NCBI GenBank assembly: GCA_947176875.1
Contig: CAMWSI010000082.1
Location: 1 to 5,147, forward strand
Direction of reading: 5' to 3'
DNA length: 5,147 nt
Origin: an uncultured Bacteroidales bacterium
GTDB lineage: Bacteria > Bacteroidota > Bacteroidia > Bacteroidales > P3
The notes below the pieces were generated by a model, which was given only the letters and a program-made list of their open reading frames with translations, ran no database searches and had not been told where the DNA came from. Each line of letters starts with the position of its first letter. Position 1 is the first letter of the stretch. The position numbers and the translations under genes are program-made. Below, one piece after another: positions 1 through 5,147 of this stretch.

Positions 1-294
1 GTGCTTGTCAAAGGCGGGCATCTTCAGGGCGAGCGGATGACGGATTGGCTGTATGTCGCGTCCGATTCCGGAAACCCTGTGCGACGGGCGTTCACGTCCG
101 CCAAAGTCCATACGGCCAATCTGCACGGCACGGGCTGTACGCTTTCGTCGGCCATCGCGACCTATTTGGGTTTGGGCTATGGCCTGGAAGCGGCCGTAGA
201 GGCGGCCAAGGGGTATATCAGCCGTGCGATAGCGGCCGCGCAACCGCTCGGGCACGGCCACGGGCCGGTGAACCACTTTGCGGACTGGGCATAA
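1..294 (+). CDS. thiD: ThiD, hydroxymethylpyrimidine/phosphomethylpyrimidine kinase (C-terminal part; 5' end outside window)
   Basis: This cytosolic kinase phosphorylates 4-amino-5-hydroxymethyl-2-methylpyrimidine (HMP) and then HMP-phosphate, giving HMP pyrophosphate, the pyrimidine half of thiamine phosphate. Only the last 97 residues are here. The visible ThiD/ribokinase-fold landmarks are VKGGH at residues 3-7, the anion-hole and active-site loop HGTGC at 42-46 followed by TLSSAIA, a helix with AVEAAKGYISRAI at about 65-77, and the family's closing motif GHGHGPVNHF at 84-93. Full-length ThiD is usually about 260-280 residues, so roughly the first 170 lie to the left. The GTG at base 1 is almost certainly an internal Val codon, not a start. 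The frame closes with TAA at 292-294. The C-terminus is intact and all visible motifs are normal. The next gene on the strand, thiS, supports the thiamine assignment. Confidence 0.95.
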   Translation: MLVKGGHLQGERMTDWLYVASDSGNPVRRAFTSAKVHTANLHGTGCTLSSAIATYLGLGYGLEAAVEAAKGYISRAIAAAQPLGHGHGPVNHFADWA

Positions 295-425
295 TGGCTA
301 GATGTTCGCGGTGTCGGGTGTTTCACCGCCAATGTCAGTGCAAGACGAAGCGTACGCGGAGGCGAATGGCGGGTTTAGCGGGCGGCTTGGTCGGGATACC
401 CGGCAAGACTTCGGGTTGCGCGTGA
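294..425 (+). CDS. Possible small Cys/Arg-rich protein, 43 aa (doubtful)
   Basis: A 43-codon frame starts at an ATG that shares one base with the thiD stop (TAATG), the arrangement expected for translational coupling. It ends with TGA at 423-425, 26 bases before the thiS start. Its N-terminus, MARCSRCRVFHRQCQC, has Cys at 4, 7, 14 and 16 and His at 11, which could bind a metal. A very basic stretch (residues 17-24) and a Gly-rich tail ending in GCA follow. I recognise no family. Against it being real: the DNA is GC-rich and Arg-rich in every frame, other frames are also open here, and the start may be chance. It would fill most of an otherwise unexplained gap inside a thiamine operon, so it is listed as a weak candidate only. 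Confidence 0.18.
   Translation: MARCSRCRVFHRQCQCKTKRTRRRMAGLAGGLVGIPGKTSGCA
308..329 (+). other. Small hairpin in the thiD-thiS gap
   Basis: GCGGTG (308-313) pairs perfectly with CACCGC (324-329) around a 10-base loop. It lies 14 bases after the thiD stop. No U-run follows, so it is not a classical intrinsic terminator. It could be an RNA-stabilising or processing stem between thiD and thiS, or chance in GC-rich DNA. A short palindrome, GCGTACGC, lies further on at 350-357. Confidence 0.2.
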
Positions 426-438
426 AAATGGAAAAGAT

Positions 439-444
439 AAAAGG
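439..444 (+). promoter_or_regulatory. Likely ribosome-binding sequence for thiS
   Basis: AAAAGG at 439-444 lies 7 bases before the ATG at 452, within an A-rich stretch (425-444) that stands out from the GC-rich surroundings. It decides the thiS start at 452 over the in-frame ATGs at 302, 332 and 428. Confidence 0.5.
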
Positions 445-451
445 TAACGGT

Positions 452-655
452 ATGCAGATATACGTAAACGACAGGGCGACGGAAACGGCCGAAGGGCAGA
501 CGTTGCAGACTTGGCTGGCCGCGCAAGGCCTGGCCGACCGCAAGGGTTTGGCCGTCGCGCTCAACGGGGCGGTGGTCAGTCGCGACAAGTGGGCTTCGCA
601 GACTTTGCAGGCGCAAGACAAAATCATACTCATCGGCGTGTTTTACGGCGGATGA
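452..655 (+). CDS. thiS: ThiS, sulfur carrier protein for thiazole synthesis
   Basis: This small ubiquitin-fold protein (67 residues) is adenylated at its C-terminal glycine by ThiF and then thiocarboxylated. It donates sulfur to the ThiG-catalysed formation of the thiazole phosphate moiety of thiamine. The sequence fits the family along its length. It begins MQIYVNDRA, has GQTLQTWL in the first helix, then the central GLAVALNGAVVSRDKW strand-turn, the LQAQDKIILI segment, and the essential C-terminal Gly-Gly (residues 66-67) right before TGA. E. coli ThiS is 66 residues. The frame is open back to 302, but the ATG at 452 gives the family length, starts with the canonical MQI, and has an A-rich AAAAGG site upstream. 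thiD lies 157 bases upstream and mfd follows directly. ThiG, ThiF, ThiH and ThiE are not in the window. MoaD or another ubiquitin-like sulfur carrier is the only alternative, and the ThiS-type N-terminus and thiD neighbour argue against it. Confidence 0.93.
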   Translation: MQIYVNDRATETAEGQTLQTWLAAQGLADRKGLAVALNGAVVSRDKWASQTLQAQDKIILIGVFYGG

Positions 656-687
656 TGCCGACCGGGATACCTAACAAATTCAATCGA

Positions 688-3600
688 ATGGAATCGACAA
701 ACGCTCCCTCCGTCCATCCGGCACCGCCTCAGACAGCGGATCCGGTGCCGGCCGCCGCGCAGACGCCCGGTATCGACCTGTTGCAACTCTACGGCCGCGA
801 CGAGCGGGTCGGGCAACTGGTACAATGGTTGTCAGCGGGGGCATCGCGTAAAATAGCGTTGCGCAATCTGGTCGGTTCATCCAAATCGGTCATCGCGGCC
901 GCCGCGGCATCGCGCTTGCAGACGACGCAACTGTTTGTTCTGGCCGACAAGGAGCAGGCCGCCTATTTCTGCAACGATTTGGAAAAACTGACGGGGCAGG
1001 TCGGTTTGGAACAGGCGCGGAAACGTATCCTTTATTTCCCGGCTTCTTATAAGAAACCATACGAGTCGGAAGAAATCGACAATGCCAACGTGCTTTCGCG
1101 GACCGAGGTTCTGAACCGTTTGAGCCTGCCCGGCGACAAGACGGGTGCGCCGCTTTGGATTGTGACCTATCCGGAGGCCTTGGCCGAGAAGGTCATCACG
1201 ACGCGTTTTCTGTCCGCGCATACCGTGCAGTTGCATAAGGGCGAGGCCATATCCCAGGATTTTCTCATCGACTTTTTGGAAGAAAACCGTTTCGAATGGG
1301 TCGATTTCGTGGCCGAGCCCGGGCAATATGCGTTGCGCGGCGGCATCATAGACGTGTTTTCGTTTGCCAACGATACGCCTTACCGTATTGAATTCGATGG
1401 CGATAAAGTCGATTCCATCCGTAGTTTTGAAGTCGGTACCCAGTTGTCCGTGGCGCGGCACGACGTCGTCAGCCTTTTGCCCAATCTGCAGGAGAAAGCG
1501 GAACGGAAAGAGCGGATTTCGTTCCTGACGTATTTTTCGGACCGTTCGATCCTGTGGGTCGAAGATATGGAAAGCCTCGTCGCAACGCAGCAAAGTGCGT
1601 TCGAGAAGGCCAAGGCCGCCTATGCCCAACTGCAAGGTGTCGTGCCGCGAGCCCGTCCCGAAGAACTTTATCTGACGCCGGAAGAGGCCGAACGGAGTTT
1701 CGACCGCGCCACGGTCGTGGAGTTCGGACAACGGTTCCACTATGCGCGGCCGGATGAAGAACTGTCGTTCGAGATGCGGTCGCAGCCGGTCTTCAACAAG
1801 AAATTCGAGTGGTTGGTTCAGCATTTGCGAGAGGCGGAAGACCGGGGCTATCAGAATTTCATCTTGTCCGAAAATCCGAAACAGATTCAGCGTTTGGAGC
1901 GTATTTTCTTCGAACTCAGCACGCCGAATCCCACCGTGCGTTTTATTCCGCTTAAACTGTCGCTCAATGAAGGTTTTATAGATGATCAGGCGCGCTGGGA
2001 GGTCTTTACCGACCATCAGATCTTCGAGCGTTTCCACCGCTATACCGTGCAGCCGCGCCGTCAGGACAGCCAGGCTTTGACGCTGAAGGAACTTTATCAA
2101 CTCAAGCCGGGCGACTATATCAGCCATGTGGATCACGGCGTGGGGCGGTTCGCCGGATTGGAAAAAGTCAAGGTGAACGGTCGTGAGCAGGAAGCCATTT
2201 GCCTGATGTATAAGGATAACGATATGTTGCGCATGAGCATACACGCGTTGCATAAGATGTCGAAATATTCCGGTAAGGAAGGCGAACCGCCCGTATTGAA
2301 CCGTTTGGGCAGCAATGCTTGGGCGGTTACCAAGGCCAAGGCCAAACAAAAGGTCAAGGACATCGCGCGCGAATTGATCTGGTTGTATGCGCAACGGAAA
2401 GCGTCGCACGGCTTTGCATTTTCGGTCGATGCGTATCTGCAGCACGAGTTGGAGTCCTCGTTCTTTTACGAAGACACGCCCGACCAGTTCAAGGCTTCGG
2501 AAGACGTGAAGCGGGATATGGAGTCCACGCAACCGATGGATCGTCTGGTATGCGGCGACGTCGGCTTCGGCAAGACGGAAATCGCGATACGGGCGGCGTT
2601 CAAGGCGGCCTGCGACGGCAAGCAGGTGGCGGTGCTCGTGCCGACAACGATATTGGCCTATCAGCACTATAAGACATTCAAGGAACGTCTGGGGGAATTG
2701 CCTTGCAGCGTCGATTATATCAACCGGTTCCGCACGGCCAGGGAACGCAAGGAAATCCTGGCCAAACTCAAGGAAGGACGGCTCGACATTCTGATCGGCA
2801 CGCATCGGATTTTGAGCAAGGATGTCGTATTCAAGGATTTGGGATTATTGGTCATCGATGAGGAGCAGAAGTTCGGCGTGGCGATGAAAGAAAAGCTCAA
2901 ATCGCTTAAAGTCAATATCGACACGCTGACCTTGACGGCAACGCCCATTCCGCGGACGTTGCAGTTCTCGTTGATGGGGGCGCGCGACCTCTCGGTCATA
3001 CAGACCCCGCCGCCCAACCGCTATCCCGTACATACCGAGATACATGCGTTCGACGAGGAATTTATAAGAGATGTCATTGTCTATGAACTCTCGCGCGGCG
3101 GACAGGTCTTTTTCGTGCACCACCGCGTGCAGAATATCATGGAAGTAGCCGGCATGTTGCAACGGCTGTTGCCTGACGCGCATATCGCCGTGGCGCACGG
3201 TCAGATGGAGGGGGACAAACTGGAAGAGGTGTTGCTCGGCTTTATGGAAGGGGCTTACGACATTTTGGTCTCGACCAAAATCGTGGAAAACGGTCTGGAT
3301 ATATCCAATGCGAATACGATTGTCGTGAACGAGGCGCACCAGTACGGTCTGAGCGAGTTGCACCAGTTGCGCGGTCGGGTCGGTCGGTCCAACAAAAAGG
3401 CGTTCTGCTATATGATTGCGCCGCAGGAACATCTGCTGAGTCCGGAAGCCAAGCGGCGGTTGCGTGCCATAGAGGAGTTTTCCGAGATAGGCAGCGGTTT
3501 TCAAGTGGCCATGCGCGACTTGGACATACGTGGCGCCGGCAATATTCTGGGCGGCGAGCAGAGCGGTTTTATCGCCGAAATGGGATTTGAAATGTATCAA

Positions 3601-4263
3601 CGAATTTTGGATGAGGCCATTGCCGAAATCAAGCAAGAACAGATGAACGGCCGGAACCGGACGGCCGATCTTTCGGCGGGTGTAAGCGGGCAGGCCGGCG
3701 GGCGGCCAAACGCAGACAGTGTGTCCGGGGCGGATGCCGCGATGGCCGCCGTATCCGTGTCGCAGGATTGGGACTTTACGGCCGCCGACTGTCAGGTGGA
3801 GACCGATCTCGAAATATTGATTCCCGACGGCTATGTGAGCAGTATCACCGAACGTCTGGCGCTTTATAAAGAGTTGGATTCGTTGGAGAAAGATTCCGAA
3901 TTGGAAGCCTATGCGCAACGTTTGCAGGACCGGTTCGGTCCGTTGCCTGAACCGACGCGGGAGTTGATACGTACCGTGGCCTTGCGGCGCGAGGCCAAAC
4001 GTTTGGGATGGAGCCGCATCGTGTTGAAAAATGATTGCCTGACGGCTGTTTTCGCCGCGCAGGACGAGAGCCTGTATTACCAAAGTCCGTTGTTTTCGGG
4101 CATATTGTCGTATGTACAGGATCATCCGGCGAAGTGCCGTTTGCAGGAAAACCGGCAGAAACTCAGTGTGGTGTTTGATCGGATAGCCGATGTAGAATCC
4201 GCCATCGCGTTATGCGGAGAGTTGTTGTCCCGCCCGTCGGACGAAAAGTCGCGGCCGGCATAA
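688..4263 (+). CDS. mfd: Mfd, transcription-repair coupling factor (ATP-dependent translocase)
   Basis: Mfd binds RNA polymerase stalled at DNA damage, pushes it off by ATP-driven translocation on DNA and recruits UvrA to start nucleotide excision repair. The protein is 1191 residues and complete (family usually about 1100-1200). The N-terminal UvrB-like module keeps a degenerate P-loop (GSSKS, 63-67), as expected because this module does not hydrolyse ATP. It contains GQYALRGGIIDVF, typical of the UvrB/Mfd fold. The CarD-like RNA-polymerase-interacting domain spans about 472-530 (GDYISHVDHGVGRFAGLEKV). The RecG-like motor follows: Walker A GDVGFGKTE (623-631), Walker B DEEQ (724-727), motif III TATPIPRTL (750-758), motif V STKIVENGLD (862-871) and motif VI QLRGRVGRS (893-901). 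A low-complexity linker (about 987-1030) leads to the C-terminal TRCF regulatory domain. All motor residues look intact. The start is uncertain. ATG 688 follows an A/T-rich leader (CTAACAAATTCAATCGA), as is usual in Bacteroidetes. ATG 652 overlaps the thiS stop as ATGA and would add 12 residues. The frame is open back to 511, but that part overlaps thiS. Confidence 0.97.
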   Translation: MESTNAPSVHPAPPQTADPVPAAAQTPGIDLLQLYGRDERVGQLVQWLSAGASRKIALRNLVGSSKSVIAAAAASRLQTTQLFVLADKEQAAYFCNDLEKLTGQVGLEQARKRILYFPASYKKPYESEEIDNANVLSRTEVLNRLSLPGDKTGAPLWIVTYPEALAEKVITTRFLSAHTVQLHKGEAISQDFLIDFLEENRFEWVDFVAEPGQYALRGGIIDVFSFANDTPYRIEFDGDKVDSIRSFEVGTQLSVARHDVVSLLPNLQEKAERKERISFLTYFSDRSILWVEDMESLVATQQSAFEKAKAAYAQLQGVVPRARPEELYLTPEEAERSFDRATVVEFGQRFHYARPDEELSFEMRSQPVFNKKFEWLVQHLREAEDRGYQNFILSENPKQIQRLERIFFELSTPNPTVRFIPLKLSLNEGFIDDQARWEVFTDHQIFERFHRYTVQPRRQDSQALTLKELYQLKPGDYISHVDHGVGRFAGLEKVKVNGREQEAICLMYKDNDMLRMSIHALHKMSKYSGKEGEPPVLNRLGSNAWAVTKAKAKQKVKDIARELIWLYAQRKASHGFAFSVDAYLQHELESSFFYEDTPDQFKASEDVKRDMESTQPMDRLVCGDVGFGKTEIAIRAAFKAACDGKQVAVLVPTTILAYQHYKTFKERLGELPCSVDYINRFRTARERKEILAKLKEGRLDILIGTHRILSKDVVFKDLGLLVIDEEQKFGVAMKEKLKSLKVNIDTLTLTATPIPRTLQFSLMGARDLSVIQTPPPNRYPVHTEIHAFDEEFIRDVIVYELSRGGQVFFVHHRVQNIMEVAGMLQRLLPDAHIAVAHGQMEGDKLEEVLLGFMEGAYDILVSTKIVENGLDISNANTIVVNEAHQYGLSELHQLRGRVGRSNKKAFCYMIAPQEHLLSPEAKRRLRAIEEFSEIGSGFQVAMRDLDIRGAGNILGGEQSGFIAEMGFEMYQRILDEAIAEIKQEQMNGRNRTADLSAGVSGQAGGRPNADSVSGADAAMAAVSVSQDWDFTAADCQVETDLEILIPDGYVSSITERLALYKELDSLEKDSELEAYAQRLQDRFGPLPEPTRELIRTVALRREAKRLGWSRIVLKNDCLTAVFAAQDESLYYQSPLFSGILSYVQDHPAKCRLQENRQKLSVVFDRIADVESAIALCGELLSRPSDEKSRPA

Positions 4264-4290
4264 AGGTCGGCGGAACGTTCAGCCTCTTAT
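4264..4290. terminator. Weak candidate terminator between convergent genes
   Basis: Only 27 bases separate the mfd stop from the stop of the minus-strand gene. On the plus strand GGC (4269-4271) can pair with GCC (4282-4284). A G/A mismatch and GA/TC pairing around ACGT close the stem, and TCTTATTTATTT follows. The stem is short and imperfect, so this is a guess from position and the T-rich tail rather than a clear intrinsic terminator. Confidence 0.22.
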
Positions 4291-4923
4291 TTATTTCAGG
4301 AACGAGAATATCGAGAACAGGATGCCGGCGTGTATGCCGAGTCCTATGCCGAAATTGATCCAGTTGCGGACATTTTTCTTGCGCCACGCCTCCCGTTGAT
4401 AGGCTTGGAAGTAAATGTCTTCGTGTAACATATCCACATCCGGCAGTCCGAGATTTTCGATGCGGGGCGGTGGGAGCGAGGCCGGCAGGGCGCAGGCTAA
4501 GCCGAAAACCGGCGAGACGATGCTGAGGAACAAGGTGCCGGTGGCGGAAGCGCGCCACATTTTATAATGGATGTGCGCATCGCGGCGACCGTCCAGACAG
4601 AGGCGCGCCACATAGTCGAAGTCTTCGGGCCGTTCGAGGAAAAGGGTCTCCAGATGACCGTCCACGTGGATGGAGTCTTTGTAGAGGTAACGTTTGAGCG
4701 AGGCGGTCGGTAGTTTGAACGTGAGCGTCTGTTCCTTCTCGGGTTCGAATACCTTGAAAACGGTCGTATTGCCTTGTACGGTAAAGCCGGATACGTCAAG
4801 CGGCGCGAAATGGGGTACCGATTTGGACGAGGGGACGGCATCCTGAGCTACGGCACGCCCGTTCAGCCCGAAAAGCAGGCTCGCGGCCGAGAGGATGGTA
4901 AAAAGGCGCATGCGGATTTTCAT
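4291..4923 (-). CDS. Exported or membrane-anchored protein of unknown function, Bacteroidetes type
   Basis: I cannot name a function. The 210-residue protein begins with a signal-peptide-like segment: MKIRMR, a hydrophobic core at about 7-20, and a likely cleavage site AVA|QD after residue 26. A soluble, β-rich-looking stretch follows (about 30-105), then LCLDGRRDAHIHYKMWRAS leading into a hydrophobic segment (about 127-149, ATGTLFLSIVSPVFGL). Next is a Pro-rich turn with ENLGLPDVDMLHEDIYFQAY, a basic patch (REAWRKKNVRN), and a second hydrophobic segment ending the protein (188-210). From memory, this resembles uncharacterised Bacteroidetes proteins with DA..YYKGY..AGTGT, a 'SP..GL' helix, 'NL..P', and a final GY....KK..N...G helix. 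It is a likeness only, not a search result. The start at 4923 was chosen because the predicted transcription start (about 4984) leaves a leader of roughly 60 bases. ATGs at 4944 and 4911 are possible, and 4980 is too close to the promoter. It is convergent with mfd. Confidence 0.8.
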   Translation of the reverse strand: MKIRMRLFTILSAASLLFGLNGRAVAQDAVPSSKSVPHFAPLDVSGFTVQGNTTVFKVFEPEKEQTLTFKLPTASLKRYLYKDSIHVDGHLETLFLERPEDFDYVARLCLDGRRDAHIHYKMWRASATGTLFLSIVSPVFGLACALPASLPPPRIENLGLPDVDMLHEDIYFQAYQREAWRKKNVRNWINFGIGLGIHAGILFSIFSFLK

Positions 4924-4990
4924 GTCGGTTGTGTTTAAACCCATGTTTGAAAGGCGGCTTCGGTCGAAACAGCCAGACAAACTTAACCCG

Positions 4991-4998
4991 CAAAGTTA
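4991..4998 (-). promoter_or_regulatory. Bacteroidetes-type -7 element for the minus-strand exported-protein gene
   Basis: Read on the minus strand, 4998 to 4991 is TAACTTTG, an exact match to the Bacteroidetes σABfr -7 consensus TAnnTTTG. Directly upstream on that strand is a T-rich run (the plus-strand A-run 5001-5008). No good TTG -33 element is present at the usual 19-21 base distance, so the site is half-supported. Transcription would start near 4984, which puts the ATG at 4980 almost at the start site and favours 4923 (or 4944/4911). Confidence 0.6.
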
Positions 4999-5094
4999 CG
5001 AAAAAAAATGAAAATGCGTATATTTCGACCCCTTTCATGGCCTCCCGAAATCTTGCCGGATGCCGGTGATTTACCGTTTGCCGTCCGTATTCGC

Positions 5095-5125
5095 TTGGTT
5101 CTACGCTCGGTTTGTCCTATCTTTG
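5095..5125 (+). promoter_or_regulatory. Bacteroidetes-type promoter reading out of the right end
   Basis: TTGG at 5095-5098 is followed after 19 bases by TATCTTTG at 5118-5125. Both elements and their spacing match the Bacteroidetes primary-sigma promoter (TTG, 19-21 bases, TAnnTTTG). Transcription should start near 5132, leaving only about 15 transcribed bases in the window. An ATG at 5136 (ATG GTT GAG AAC) is too near the expected start site to be a confident start codon, so the target gene or RNA lies mainly to the right. This promoter is divergent from the one for the minus-strand gene. Confidence 0.7.
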
Positions 5126-5147
5126 CCGGGTTGTCATGGTTGAGAAC

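Noticed and set aside
302..451. 50-residue N-terminal extension of ThiS from the ATG at 302
   Set aside because: ThiS is normally about 65-70 residues and starts at the equivalent of MQI. The extension resembles nothing known and an A-rich ribosome site precedes ATG 452.
295..451. TPP riboswitch (THI-box) upstream of thiS
   Set aside because: The conserved CTGAGA and GAACCTGAT-type core sequences are absent on the plus strand, and the single 6-bp hairpin does not form the aptamer. Any riboswitch would lie upstream of the left edge.
298..633. Minus-strand frame over the gap and thiS
   Set aside because: It is antisense to thiS, Cys/Ser/Pro-rich without a motif, and has no promoter. thiS on the plus strand is unambiguous.
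874..888. Apparent mutated Walker A (GSSKS) in the N-terminal part of Mfd
   Set aside because: Loss of a functional P-loop in the UvrB-like module is normal for Mfd. The real ATPase site at 2554-2580 is intact.
877..2805. Very long open frame (642 codons) on the minus strand
   Set aside because: It is fully antisense to the UvrB-like, RNA-polymerase-binding and early motor parts of mfd. Its translation is Arg/Leu/Gln/His-rich without any recognisable domain, as expected for an antisense shadow of a GC-rich gene.
2845..4125. Long minus-strand open frame (426 codons)
   Set aside because: It is antisense to the mfd motor and C-terminal domain, with shadow-like composition and no recognisable motif. 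The plus-strand Mfd helicase motifs account for this DNA.
4497..5038. Two further minus-strand frames overlapping the exported-protein gene (4497-4841 and 4796-5038)
   Set aside because: Both are out-of-frame shadows. They are Arg/Pro/Ser-rich without a signal peptide or domain, while the chosen frame has a signal peptide, two hydrophobic segments and a promoter.

Overview
The window looks like chromosome from a fairly GC-rich member of the Bacteroidales. Both promoter-like sites near the right end carry the Bacteroidetes -7 element TAnnTTTG, and one has a TTG -33 element 19 bp upstream. Start codons are mostly preceded by A/T-rich sequence rather than strong Shine-Dalgarno sites. The Mfd and the exported-protein sequences also look Bacteroidales-like. 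The base composition would suit Rikenellaceae (Alistipes-like), but this is inference and no marker gene here settles the genus.

Layout: (1) Bases 1-294 encode the C-terminal 97 residues of ThiD, the HMP/HMP-P kinase of thiamine pyrimidine synthesis, cut by the left edge. (2) A 157-base gap (295-451) holds no recognisable gene or TPP riboswitch. It does hold a 43-codon Cys/Arg-rich ORF that overlaps the thiD stop by one base, and a small hairpin. (3) Bases 452-655 encode ThiS, the sulfur carrier for thiazole synthesis, with its C-terminal Gly-Gly. (4) Bases 688-4263 encode a complete transcription-repair coupling factor Mfd of 1191 residues. (5) Convergent to it, ending 27 bases away, is a minus-strand gene (4923-4291) for an exported or membrane protein of unknown function. 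(6) The right intergenic region (4924-5147) carries a minus-strand promoter for that gene and a well-formed plus-strand promoter whose target starts at or beyond the window edge.

thiD and thiS belong to the two converging branches of thiamine synthesis (pyrimidine and thiazole). mfd follows thiS by at most 32 bases, or overlaps it by 4 if the earlier start is used. It is therefore probably co-transcribed with the thiamine genes, although its job (clearing stalled RNA polymerase and recruiting UvrA) is unrelated. No mobile element, CRISPR array, RNA gene or defence system is visible. The region is mostly ordinary core genome, and I found no convincing new system. The most open questions are the function of the exported protein and the content of the thiD-thiS gap.
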